From positions 3,100,001 through 3,164,000 of the forward strand of contig JBLDXI010000009.1 of the NCBI GenBank assembly GCA_047495785.1: a stretch of DNA of 64,000 nucleotides. The letters are read 5' to 3'. The translations under genes and the position numbers were made by a program. The first letter of the stretch is position 1. Each line of letters starts with the position of its first letter. Positions 37,514-49,138 of this stretch are shown piece after piece. Origin of the DNA: Lepidodermella squamata. Lineage: Eukaryota > Gastrotricha. The notes under the pieces were generated by a model. That model did not search any database, was not told where the DNA came from, and saw only the letters and a program-made list of their open reading frames with translations.

Positions 37514-38445
37514 AAGAAGTTTGTCCCGTCGCAACCAGATCATCGTCATCATACAATTAACCTAGTTCACCTTTCTTATTGCCTCAGCATCGTGATAATA
37601 ATATAATAAAGCGCGTATTTGTTTGATTTGCGATCGAGGTTGTTTTCAACGCCATATATTTTCCGTTGACTCGATTATAAGCCGAGATGTTTCATGAGGT
37701 CGAAATTGCTTAGATTCGATTTTCAATTTCACGACGGATGGCAAAACTTTCGACGTCGAAGATCCGTGCCTTTGGTAAAATTCAGGTACATTCAGGTGAA
37801 AATTGGGTAATTTTGGACTGTATAAAGATGCGACAGAGTGAAACATTTTTTTCTAAAATTTTTGAAACCCAGACGATGCGTCATCTGCTCTTCATTTTTA
37901 TCAAATTTGACTCAAAGCTCAGAAAAACTGAACATACACAATGCCATTATTGCATATGCAAATGAGCGTGTCCCAATAATTGTCTAACATTAGCAAAAAC
38001 TGTTTTCGATCGGCAAAAATCAGGTAAAAATTGTAAAATCACCCAATTTTACCGATAAACCGGGACTCACCTTACACACATTTGTACCGAAAATCATTGA
38101 TTTCTATATTAGGACTGGTTTTACATCCTCGGTTTTGTCCACAATTACCCGCCTTTACGATAAATCTTCATTTTGCGGTTTTCAATTAATTGTAAGGTCT
38201 AGTAAGGTTCCTGATTTTTTCAGGATCACATTTTAATTATTCAAGGCCTCATCAACGCTATGTAATAAAATGAATGTTCGTTGATAGAGTGACCCACAAA
38301 TTTGCAATGCTATAATTATCAACAGAGATAATAGCGAAAAAAACAAGGCGAAGCGGAGATAAGACACTTAACCTAACTAATCTCGGCCCCAAAACTGTGT
38401 GAATACCCTGCTTTGGTATATTAAAAACATTTTCAATGCTGAAAG
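37514..38445. other. Intergenic region Rec5 to CUB gene
   Basis: About 0.9 kb with the Rec5 poly(A) signal (AATAAA at 37605) and AT-rich DNA. Near 38030-38065 there is a short ACCGATAAACCGGG stretch reminiscent of the dispersed ACCGG-rich repeat. No exon was recognised. Confidence 0.4.
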
Positions 38446-40354
38446 ATGATACCTGCTCTGAAATGCGCGCTATTTTCATTCATCGTTTTAATATTCGTAA
38501 AAACATGCTATTCCGGTGTTTGCCAACGAACTAATTTGATTAGCAACCGAGTCGATGGAGCAATTGTCAACGAAGGTTATCCGAACATTTACTACAACAA
38601 TTCCCGATGTTTCTGGCACGTTTCGGTATCTCCTGGCAGCCAGATAAGGTATAAACAGAAAAATTGGGAAAATTCCATCTAAAACTTTATATTGATTAAG
38701 AATTTTTCTAACTATTAATTGGCTGGAATTGTGCCCTGGTTGTTCGTGTGATTACGTCGAAGTTTACGACGGCTCATCGGTTTCTGCGGCAAACCTGCTC
38801 AGCCACGCGTGTCGGGCTGGTTACAAAGAGACATTTGTGTCACCCAGCAACGAAATTCTGGTGTATTTCCACACTGATAGAGGCACTAATCAAGCCAAGG
38901 ATAACGATGTAGTGGGGTTCAAGCTCAATTTTCACGAAGGTAATCTTACGAGGTTAAGACTGAGACATTCAGCCTTCAAAATGAGTAATTAATTTAGTCG
39001 ACCAGGTGGAGGAAGCCTCGAACGTGTCGCCCACTGGCGGTAAGCAAGACAACAAAAACTCGAATTTTTCTTAATTAACATCGATATTTAGGTACAATAT
39101 ACGGCAGTTTAGATGCCGATAAATTCGCGTTCGCGAGTGAACTGATACCGTGGCGAGACGAGCTGCTTGATGAGTCCAATCCTGTGTTTAAAGAGGCGAA
39201 AACTCTATTCGAATCAGCGGTAATTTAATTGACTCATTTGCAGACTCCCCTGGAAAAGCGCGCAAATACCCAATTTTTCGAGAAATTTTGAGACCGCGCG
39301 CAACGATGTCAAAGGGTGACTTTCAGAAAATATGGCGGTTTTTATGCTGAAATAAAATTCAGATGATCCCCAATCGATTGATAATGGGGATTTCGAACGA
39401 AAAAAAATTGACGGGATAACTTTTACGCTTGCACAACAATTTTTGAGTTGGTCTAGGTTGTTTTTCGCGTTCCCCAATTCCCATCAATTTATTCGCCCGA
39501 GATCCCAATATTCAATCGATAGGGAATCATCTGAATTTTATTTCAGCATAAAAACCGCCAAATTATTCGAAAGTAGCCCTTTGACATCGTTGCGCGAGGT
39601 CTCTCAATTTCACAAAAACATTGGGTTTTTGCGCGCGCATTTATGGTGAATATGCAAATGAGCAAAAACTGTCTGATTCGTTGAATTCGAGCTTTTAGGT
39701 CAGAAAAATATTCCGAAAAGCCCGCATCAATACTCATATTCTCGACGTCATCCAATTCAAGTATTATTTCTATTTATTTTTAATATTTTTGGAATGATCC
39801 TATTTTCTAGAAAAATGAAGTCAAATTCCGGCAAAGAAATCACACGGGCTGATTATGTCTCCCACCTTAAAAAAATGCCTGCATCGGCAGCTGGTTTGAA
39901 GGAAGACGCTGCCAAGGAAAAATTAAGCGAACTATTGAACAAAGCGACGATATCGCTGAACCAAGCCGGGGTGTTTTACAGTCTTTTCACCAACGGGCCT
40001 CATAACGAAATTATCAGGCTGGCGATCGATCCGGCTGATGAGCGGGGTAAATAAAATGATAATAATATAATATTTAGCGAGTTAAAATCTGTCAAGTAAA
40101 TAAGGAATGAATTTTAATGATTTCTTGATATCATTTCTCCTCTCTTATTCATAGGCGCCAGTTCTAGCAATAGATTTTGGATGGTGGTTGGCTCAATAAT
40201 CGGATTGGCGTGCCTTATTCTCATTTCAATTGCACTGTGAGTCTCTCTTAGCCCAAAAACTATGGATTTTTTTTATCATCTTTACGTTTTTTTACGCAGG
40301 ACAATGCTCTTGAAACACTGCCGTATGTTGAGACCGCTTACCGAGGATATTTAA
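38446..40354 (+). CDS. CUB-domain, single-pass type I membrane protein (possible SEA-like region)
   Basis: Proposed exons: 38446-38648, 38701-38939, 38998-39039, 39092-39219, 39821-40046, 40155-40236 and 40300-40354; 324 residues. A signal peptide (about 1-25, hydrophobic, ending near TCYSGVC) is followed by a CUB domain (about 26-147). The CUB domain has four cysteines and the typical CDYVEVYDGSS strand; CUB modules mediate extracellular protein binding. Next comes a helical region with FASELIPWRDELLD, which resembles the start of a SEA domain but is not certain. A transmembrane helix (VVGSIIGLACLILISIAL) and a short basic cytoplasmic tail close the protein. Exon 5's acceptor is the weakest point: only AAG at 39818-39820 keeps the frame, and a missed exon in the 600-base intron is possible. 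That intron contains a foldback element. It is unrelated to the receptors around it. Confidence 0.78.
39258..39636. mobile_element. Foldback element with about 137-base arms, in CUB gene intron 4
   Basis: The left arm 39258-39395 and right arm 39500-39636 are reverse complements at roughly 80-85% by eye. Shared blocks include GAATTTTATTTCAGCATAAA and TTTGACATCGTTGCGCG. The central spacer is about 104 bases. Because of this symmetry the two strands translate to similar peptides, which are artefacts. A diverged single arm is at 19805-19900. Confidence 0.85.
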
Positions 40355-41892
40355 ACACTTATTTAAAGCACCTGAGTTGTGAATTATTTATCATAAATTT
40401 ATTTTCGCAGTTGAAGAATAAAATCACGAGCGTTTTCTTATTTTTCTTTTTCCTTCCATCTTGAATGTTACTATTGAGACATTCTCGACCTTACATTGAC
40501 TGTAGCAGTGGTACTTTCTGCAGGTTTGTTTTGATAATCTCGCTTCTACTCCTATCTTTTATTCTCACTGGGTGTCAATATTAGTTTCTCCCAAGCTCTG
40601 CTTCATAATGGCTATATGCAAAAGCACGACCTATTTCCCGCCCACCGCCTTCCTTGTCGGTATTCTGAGCCTTGAACAGTAGTTGTAGCTGCTTATCTCA
40701 ACGGTGTCCCAAAAGTAGCGCAACCGAAGAAAGTACACAGTGAAAAGAGAAAAGGGATCGGAAAGCTACAGAAATTTAAATGTTCGTTTCCTTGGAAATC
40801 AAGCCGAACCTCAACTCTCAAATTGACTCACTCAAAGAATTTACGGCTTAACTTGTTTACATAGCGTTACAAGCGATCTTTATTTACTTAGTACGCAATA
40901 TCTAACATGTTTAACCGTGGTCTAACCTTACTACATTTCCTTGTTGAGATTTACCATTTTTTATATTGCTGCACCAACTGATATATGCTTCTCATTAAAA
41001 TTACTGGTCTAGCGCTTGTCAATTTACAAAAGGGATTTGCATATAATGATGGGATACTTTTTACTGAAGTTTTTCAAAATCTAACCCTAACCCTATTCCT
41101 ATCCCTAATCCTAGCCATAACCCTAATCCTATTCTTAACCCTAACCCTAACCCCAAGCGTATCCCGAACCCCAACCCTAACCAAAACCCTAACCCTAACC
41201 CTAACCCTGGTAAACCCAGAAAATTCGTGTAAAATTTGTTACTAAAATACAGAAATTTTCTACAAAAGTAGTTGATAACTCGATAAAAATGGTTGCGCAA
41301 GCTATAGGACACCTTGAAAAATCAGTATTTTTTCTACGTATCAGAAAATTTTGCTATTTGGCTGCACTTGAAATCGCATATCCTATTGAAACTTCACTTG
41401 CACCTATAACAGGAAGTTTCAGAGCACAATTTTTCCTCCGCTGATGCACATTTTTCTTCACTTTCATTAGGTTTCCGTAAGGCTCTACATCACGACATGA
41501 ACATCTTCGAAAACACGACATTAGTCCAGTTTCCAAAGACAATTCAGAACTTTATTCTAGTAAGAATCTCAGAATCGATAATTCAGTGGACAATACACGT
41601 TTAATCGCCACCAAAGAATTCGGAAGTTGAGGCAATATTCTTCTTATCGTCAATATCAATAAAGCATGTCACATATATCGCGACAATTTTCCGGCAAATT
41701 TAATGCCGCGACAAAGCTTAATCTAGTTACCGAAACTTTTCAGGATGACTGGCAATTTTATATCGATTTTTTGCCCTAAAGTCCGACAATGTCCTCATTA
41801 TACCCGCTATATTCAATTTAATTAGTTCCGATTTGAGACTGCGCCAAAAGCCAATAAGCCAAAGTCAACTATTTTTTAGAGATTTTACAATT
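40355..41892. other. Intergenic region CUB gene to Rec6
   Basis: About 1.5 kb with the CUB gene poly(A) signal (AATAAA at 40417) and the largest telomere-like tract of the window (41081-41209). TTATATCGATT near 41759 is a weak TATA candidate for Rec6. No exon was recognised. Confidence 0.4.
41081..41209 (-). repeat. Interstitial telomere-like (CCCTAA)n tract, degenerate
   Basis: About 129 bases made mostly of CCCTAA units with variants (CCTATT, CCATAA, CCCCAA), ending in four perfect CCCTAA copies. Frames read through it give Leu/Thr repeats with no coding meaning. Confidence 0.9.
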
Positions 41893-44800
41893 ATGCATGA
41901 TGATAATTACACGCAGTTTGACGTTAATTACGGCCCGGCTGCTTTTCTAACCGATGGACCAAAAGGTCTTTTCGTCCTGTACGACTACAGCGTGTCAATT
42001 TTAGCCATCTTCCTCAACTTATTCGTCCTTCGCAGCGTTGTAAAAGCTCGCATCAATTTAACCGGCTACAAGTATTTCCTGATATCAATGGGCGCCAGTG
42101 ATTTGTACGTGTCGTGCGTCAACGTGTCAATTCTTGTCGTCGACGCGGCGCTGATGCATAATTTCAACAGTAAATGCGTTGCTCAAGTCTTTCGAAGCCT
42201 TCAAATATCTAGCCTACTCATTAACCTGTTCAATTTATGCGGCATGAGCCTAGACCATCTTATTGGCATTGTGAGTTTAAAGTTTAAACATTCATTGTTT
42301 GTTCTGAGGCCTAATTATGTAATTAATTGCTCATGTAAATCGAAAAATCGAATAATTTATTGATTCAAAATGGACTATTTAAAATCGAATTATTGCTATT
42401 AAAAAAAATTAAGGAGGATTTTGTATAATTTCGAAGCTTTTCAATTAACTTCAAATTGAAATTGAAATTTTTGAAAAAAATTGAAATTTTGAAATTGAAC
42501 CAGCTACTTGATCCCGATGATTGTTGGGCATATAATTGGCTGGCAATATGGATTTTTGTTATTTTAAGAAATTTCAAAATCAGCCCAAAAAATTGGTTTT
42601 CGAACTTTTTTAATTTCGAAAATTTCACAAAAATATCAAGATTATTTAGCCTATACTGTCAAGCTCGCTCTTCTCGTTTTTTTCTCAGGTCTATCCACTC
42701 CATTACGATATCATTATGCGGCAAAGGAGGATGAAAACCGCTGTAGCTGTGATGTGGTCCGTCGCCATAATTCTAGGATCTGCTGAACTGCCTGTTACAA
42801 CCCTGGTTTACTTCTACCAACCCGACCCAAGCGTCGACCCTACAACGCCCACCAGTGTCAAAACCAAGTGCGAAAACGTTCAAGGTTCAACGCCAAGTGA
42901 CGCTGATTTAATTTTTCAACTCGCTAAATTCTCGCAAAATGGCTCACTGGCTCAAAGCCATCCTTTGCTTCAGGAGTTAATTCTAGAAGTCGAGCATGAA
43001 CAGGAATATTTGCTGGCGTTGGATAAGTCAAGCCGGGAGAGAATTACGCCGGTTTCGACGACTACAACTGAGCGATTGGGCGAGATTAAATTCATCAAAA
43101 GCTCTGATATGATGTCAATGCTTCGAATGAAACCTCTTTCGTCAATGGCGAAAAATCAGTCCGAAGACACTCTCATCTTGGCGGGAAAGCAAACTACTGA
43201 AAAGTGAGAATTATATTGAAATTCAAATATTTATGCATATTCTAATGAGCATAAACAATTTTCCGCCAGTTTCCCAAATTTAACTATTTTTTCCAAATGT
43301 TTTGGTAATTCCTTGCTAGCTTTGGTTTCAAATTGTAGAATTTGCGAGGACAAGCTATTTTTTTATCTTCGAAAAACTTTCGTTTAAAATTTTTAATTTC
43401 GATAAGTTGAAATTTCAAATTTTAAAAAGTTCAAAATTTTTAATTTTTAAATTTAAATTAGACCCCCAGCTTATTACGAATGCATGCTGAGCAGCATGAT
43501 GGACGTGTTGAACAAAGCCGCCGATTCGAGCCACTTGCACCACAGGCGGTCTTGGTGCCAGTTGTACCACAGCGTTTACTACCTCGAATACACCATCATG
43601 ACCTTCACTGTTCTATGCTTCATTTTCGTCGCCTTCTGCTACGGCCGCATTTTTCGCGAGCTGGTCAGCCGTCAGGAGGGCTCAAAGAAGCGATCTGTCA
43701 AAAAATTCGTCGGCACAACTCTACTGCTGCTCGGAAATTTTTGTCTATGGTTTGTTATTAGAAAAATCAAACAATTCTAGCTTCGGATCTAAATAAGCAC
43801 CCTTAAAGCGGAAAATGTCGATATGACCCCAATTTCAAAGATCTAAAACCCCAAAAATTAGGCAAAAATTGGAACGGCATTTTTAAGACTTAACCTTAGA
43901 TTGGGGTCCAACAAATTAATCTCTAAATTATTCCTATTTTATGCCGTTTCGAGAATCCGTGCTTGGCCGATATTTATGCACCTTATGACCTCACAACCTT
44001 TTATTTTAGCTACCTGGTACCGTCAATTATGCGGAATGTTTTCAATGTTTGGGATTCTAGGCTGATGTTATCGGAAAAATCACTGATTTGTAAAATCGAT
44101 AATTGAAATCGATATGGAAGTGGAAACTTCATATTGACCGACGATATCGCAATTTACGCATAATAGTGAGATCAATCGGTTGGCTGCGGTAATTGAAAAA
44201 TTAAGAAACTAAATCACGCACGCGCCCGAACTATTTTTAGCGAAGCTCGGGTTCAATGCGGCCAAAAATAAATAGTGTAACTCGCGCATGTGCTAAAAAA
44301 TGGTTTTGATAGACGATTTATCCACATCATACTCTCACTACTCATTTTTTCCTGGATTTTCTTGCGTGGAGCTAAGAGTGTCCTAGTTAAGAGACACATA
44401 TAATGAATATTTTCACATTCCAAAAATAAGGTATCATTTGAGCTATTTTTAGATCACTCCGGTCCTTATTCGAGCGAACTAATATTTGTAGAATACACTC
44501 GTACTGGAAATTTAGAATGACGTCATATCGATCTCACCATAATTTCTTATGCTTAAAATTATAATTCCAGAAAAATTTTAGGGAGACTGGAAAATCTCAT
44601 GATGAGCTAAATTTAAATGTGCACTTGTTAAACCCCTTCAAGTTTAAATTTCTGTTTATTTAACAGCTATTTAGTCTATATGGTGTTCGAACTTTCGATG
44701 GCCTTGTCAATATACCTCAACACTGGCGCAGGAAGCGATGGCTCGCCGAATCCGGGATCCATGTCGCCATCTGCAAGCTGGCCGAGTTTGATGATAGCAC

Positions 44801-44985
44801 ACAATGTCTTCGGATCACTCCTTATGACTTCACCTTTCATTCAGCCCATCATTTACGCTGGACGGTTGTCAATAGTTCGAAAGTAAGTTGCGACTATAAA
44901 TTATATTAGCTATAAAAGAGCCTTTCAATTTTTTTCCATCAACAGGCAAGTCTTCAAAGATCTTACCTCGGCTTCAACTCGCTGA
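41893..44985 (+). CDS. Rec6: class A-like seven-transmembrane receptor, short tail, array member 6
   Basis: Five exons: 41893-42270, 42689-43203, 43462-43749, 44667-44882 and 44946-44985; 478 residues. GPKGLF precedes TM1. TM2 has SDL, TM3 is followed by DHL (121-123) and the next exon starts VYPLHY. The second extracellular loop is about 165 residues with STTTTE and cysteines KTKC, YEC and SWC. TM6 reads CYLVY (394-398), so the family Pro6.50 is replaced by Val; this is the only copy without it. The third loop and TM7 are on one 216-base exon, an intron loss relative to the paralogues. TM7 has QPIIY. The tail is only 13 residues, covering just the start of helix 8. It may be altered in activation or a decaying copy, although the reading frame is intact. 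AATAAA lies at 45042. Confidence 0.88.
44067..44115 (+). repeat. Dispersed 50-base repeat (ATCGGAAAAATCACTGATTT family), copy 1
   Basis: Located in Rec6 intron 3. Close relatives are at 46859-46909 (same strand, Rec7 intron 1), 57306-57360 (reverse, Rec9 intron 3) and 62793-62845 (reverse, Rec10 intron 2). They share ATCGGAAAAATCACTGA, TTGTAAAATCGAT and a nearby GAAATCGATAT. It may be the end of a larger element. Confidence 0.7.
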
Positions 44986-45673
44986 AATGTCTTCAAATTA
45001 AAATATTATAATGTTGTTTTTATTTTGAAGAAAATAATGGAAATAAAATTCAATAAGTTGAGTTTGACGTCATCCAAAGTGATCGATTTATTTTATTGGT
45101 AAGTTTTATTGGGACGCAAAATAAGAGCGAGACTCATCGCCGGCAGTTTCTTGTTTGTCCTCAGCGGGACACTTCAAGAAGAAGTGTGTTTTTTTTGTCT
45201 CAAATTTACGAGCTGAAAAATTTCCCAGCGGACTTGATTATTTATCCGATTTACGCAAATTTAGGCGGTTTTTTTTCCTGATAAAATGATTATATTGCGT
45301 GTGAAGTGCGTTTCATCTTGAAAGAATACCTACAGGTAGAAAAAGATATCGCTATGGGTAATTGAACCATAGCGATGGCGAAAAAATCGACAGCTAGAGA
45401 TTATTTCCGCTAAATTACACAATTTCAAGTGATTTCTTTTGATTTTGATTGAGGTTTACGCATGCCGGCTGATACTATTTAACTAGGACCTGCTGTGTAG
45501 CGCATATTTGAGGAGTCACAAAAATCGCCTTTCGGCTGTGATTATCAGTACAAACCCTGCTAATTTGATTTTACGCGCTCTGGTCGATACGCATTTGTAG
45601 CCAAGGTATTGAACATTTTATTGAAAAAAACTTTACCATCATTTTTTTACCGAATGAAGACACTTGGATAAAA
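44986..45673. other. Intergenic region Rec6-Rec7
   Basis: Only 688 bases separate these two receptor genes, the shortest gap in the array. It holds the Rec6 poly(A) signal near 45042 and AT-rich sequence. No TATA box stands out and no other exon was seen. Confidence 0.45.
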
Positions 45674-48072
45674 ATGCTGGAATATGACACAGCCCCGCCC
45701 TACCCAACTATGCCAGCTCCGACTTCGTCCTTACCTATCATCCTACAAGGCCCTAAGGGCATATTTAAATTATACGATTACCTCGCAACAGCCGCTGCTA
45801 TACTAATCAATTTAGTCGTCCTTCACAGCGTGATTCGAACCCGAATCCACCTGACAGGCTACAAGTACTTCCTGGTGAGTCTAGGCGTCAGTGATCTATT
45901 CCTATCCCTGATCTACACAGCGATATTCGCGATTGAAATCATCCGAACTTACAATATTGATAGCAAATGCTGGGGCCAGATTTTTCGCAGCCTTGAAATG
46001 TCCGGTTTCATAGCGAATCTGCTCAATCTCAGCGGCATGAGTGCTGACCATCTTATCGGAATTGTCTACCCGTTTTCGTACGAAAAATACAGCCGTAAAT
46101 CGAATTTAAAACTGGGAGTTGCGATTTTATGGACGACTGCCTTAATTCTCGGCTCGGCTGAGCTGCCAATGGCTACGATTTTCTACTATTTATCTAGCCA
46201 AAGCACGAACGAATTCGCTAATTTCGGCGTTATGCAAGCTGCTAATTGTTCGCAGCAAAATGCTAGCCTGTCTATGAATAGTTCGAGCTTAATCTTCCAA
46301 GCAATGGGCCTTCGAGACCTGATGACTGCCAATGATGAAGAATTGGAGGAGGAGTACGATGCCCATGATTCGAGTTTAAATTTTTTATTTATTAACGATG
46401 ACGGAGTTACAACGACTGATGCTACAACGGTTGTGCCAGCTACAACTGAACCTATTGCTGAGAGACAGGAAATACCTTCGCCGGATTTTACGATTGATTT
46501 AGTTCAGGATGGACATCCTTCGTATACTACGTATTTCTATCTGAATGCTGGCAATAATTTCACCCTGCTTCGAATGGGGGATTTATTGAAAGAGGCCGAA
46601 TCGTTCGATAACGCAACAGAGATTATAGCTTCGGAAGCTCCAGTTCCCATGGAAATTCCTGTATACAGGTAAATTTCTGGAAAAAATAAATGCTTGGTCG
46701 ATTTATTTGAAACATTAAAACTGAAGTTGCAGCCCTTAATTTTCTGATTTTGAATTATTCCATTCTTTATCGATAATGACGCACCCTGGGACCCCAGGAT
46801 CTTATATTTAACGCTAAAGGTTATGTATAATAATATAATTACCATCCTAATAGACTGTCGATATCGGAAAAATCACTGAATTGTAAAATCGATAGAGGAA
46901 ATCGATATCTTGTCTGCAGGCCGATCTCTGAAAGTATTTTGCCATGGAAATGCCGATCAACTACGAAACTTGTCGAGCAGAATACAAAAATACGAACAAT
47001 TCCATTATAGATAGGTAAAATACCAAAAATTACCGAAATACTCCAATCGGGTTTTTTCGGGTTTTTTCGTGGGAATTGAATACCAAATGTTGCTAGTAGG
47101 TAAAATTTGGTAAAAAATACCAAAATCATTTACCAAAAATTAGCACCTCAAAAGTAGCTTATGAGACACCCTGTAATAAGATCTGCCGGTTACAGCCACG
47201 ACTAATGCATTGTGGGATATTTGGCTTTCAGGTTTGAAGCTTTAATTAGGTGTACGCTTTGGCGGTCCTATTTTTTAATTTTTTTAAATATATAATTAAT
47301 TTGTTTAGTTCCCCATCGAACACTGACTACACCTGTGTAGTAAACAGTATCTTGAATGCACTGGACAACGTTGGTAGCAACGACGATTCTGCGAATCCGG
47401 CTCAAAGTTGGTGCCGATTTTACCGAAACGCCCCGTATCTGGAGTACGCCATCATGGCGCTGACTCTGCTCTGCTTCACCTTCGTCATCTACACGTACTG
47501 CATGATCTTCCACGAGGTAAAAACCCGGACTTGTCTGAGCCTGAAAAAACTTCGGTTCAATTTTTGTACCAGGTTTTCTACAAACCCGAACCAGCTAAGC
47601 GAAATGTTAGACGCCTCGTCATGACTACGCTTATCCTTCTGGGAGTATTTTGTGTTTGTTATTTGGTAAAAATTCTAATAATTAATTATTGAAACGAGAA
47701 AAATAATTGAATTTTCCCTATCAGCCTTTCATGATTTTCGAATTAACAATGGTACTGGCTATGCACTTCAATGTCTCCGCCGCTATTCATATGAAAAAAG
47801 CGTGGCCAAGGTTTTTGATTTATATTTTCGAGTAATTTTTTTTAATAACGCATTTATTTTATTTTCCAAGCTTCATGGTTGCGCATAACATATTCAATTC
47901 CCTGCTGATAACTTCGCCGCTAATTCAGCCGCTATTGTACGCCGGCCGGTTGTCGACTGTACGAAGGTTTGACTCGTCTTTTCGCCCCCTGAATTTATCA
48001 ATAATTCACTCCCATTTCATTCACAGGCAAATATGGAAAGATTTGGCTGAATTAAAGTCACGATTTCGATAA
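45674..48072 (+). CDS. Rec7: class A-like seven-transmembrane receptor, short tail, array member 7
   Basis: Six exons: 45674-46668, 47309-47516, 47573-47665, 47725-47810, 47871-47966 and 48027-48072; 507 residues. TM1-TM4 and most of the second extracellular loop lie on one 995-base exon, so both introns that flank the VYPxxYxK segment elsewhere are gone. GPKGIF precedes TM1. TM2 has SDL and DHL is at 125-127. The loop is about 195 residues, acidic, with a Thr-rich TTTDATT segment, several Asn sequons and the three cysteines (AANC, YTC, SWC). TM6 has CYLP (430-433), with an intron between Leu and Pro that is displaced from the position used by its relatives. TM7 has QPLLY. The tail is 15 residues. 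It is the most compact gene of the array at 2.4 kb. AATAAA lies at 48127. Confidence 0.9.
46859..46909 (+). repeat. Dispersed 50-base repeat (ATCGGAAAAATCACTGATTT family), copy 2
   Basis: In Rec7 intron 1. It matches the copy at 44067-44115 with few differences, including ATATCGGAAAAATCACTGA and TTGTAAAATCGATA. Confidence 0.7.
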
Positions 48073-49138
48073 AAATCATCTTTTAGCTTTATAAAAATTA
48101 TGAGATTTTTCACCTGCTTATCGCTTAATAAATAAACTCGAGTCGGACAGATGGTCTTTTTTATGCCTGCAGTACTTTTTTACTGGATCGTTTCCGGTTC
48201 CGGTTGATTGGAAAAAGCTCAAACCGCGAGACTCGTTGGGAAATTTGCGTGTGGTAATTCGATTTTTAAGCTGGCGAAAATGTAATTGAAACTCGATACA
48301 TTAGGATTTTTCGCAATTTATTATAACAATTTCTCGCATAGCGCGCAAAAAAACACTTGAATATCATATAAATATTTATATCAGCTATTGCTTTGTAAAA
48401 ACAAACGGCATGGAAATTCTTGTAAGATGAATAGAAAAAAATCTCCGCGCTAAGCTACAGATGAACACTTTGCAGCGATGATTTATCAATATGTATCTGA
48501 CAAGGTTGATTATAGTTATCATTTTTTTACAGCGTTGCATCGATTTTTATATCCGCAAATTCAATCTGAGCTGTGTTGAATAGTAGTAATAGTAGCAGCA
48601 GCCCACATTGCCGTGTTACGCACTAATCTGCAATATAACGCGCGCTTAAAAAATTTCATCGCACTCCTCGCCAAAACTGAAAGCAGCAACTTGCGAGCGA
48701 GTTTTTTGCCCAGTTTTTACTCTATTCGAAAAATAAAGAAACAATTATATACGTCCGCGCTTTCTTAAAAAAGAACTACGCGTTCTTGAAACGAACGTGT
48801 ACAATTCCGCTATTATTTTCAAATTAACAAAAGTGCGTCTCAATATAACGGCCGGGGATCGATAAAATTATTTTCAGAACGACGGCGGTTTAAACTCGAT
48901 TTTATTGTTTTCACCTTATTCGTATATTACAGCCTATATAATATCGAACACTTGGGAACTACTTGAAGTTCAATTTCTCAGACGATATCCTTATAGTTTT
49001 TCGCCGCCCTTGACATTCGTGGTGCGAGGGTGGTCACATGACTTGCGCGGGCGCACATTTATGGATGCTCATTAAATTTGGTTTATATTTCTTCAGATTT
49101 TTTCTAGGATATTGCACGCAATGACTTGAAACCCTGCC
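48073..49138. other. Intergenic region Rec7-Rec8
   Basis: About 1.07 kb, AT-rich, with overlapping AATAAATAAA at 48127-48136 after Rec7. No TATA box is clear before Rec8 and no extra exon was recognised. A short imperfect AGTAGTAATAGTAGCAGCAGC run lies at about 48582-48602. Confidence 0.4.

Noticed and set aside
39214-39649. Two similar peptides of about 70-87 residues on opposite strands
   Set aside because: They come from the two arms of the foldback element and so mirror each other; no coding gene is implied.
40985-41312. Leu/Thr-rich and Gly/Leu-rich open frames on both strands
   Set aside because: Translation of the CCCTAA tract.
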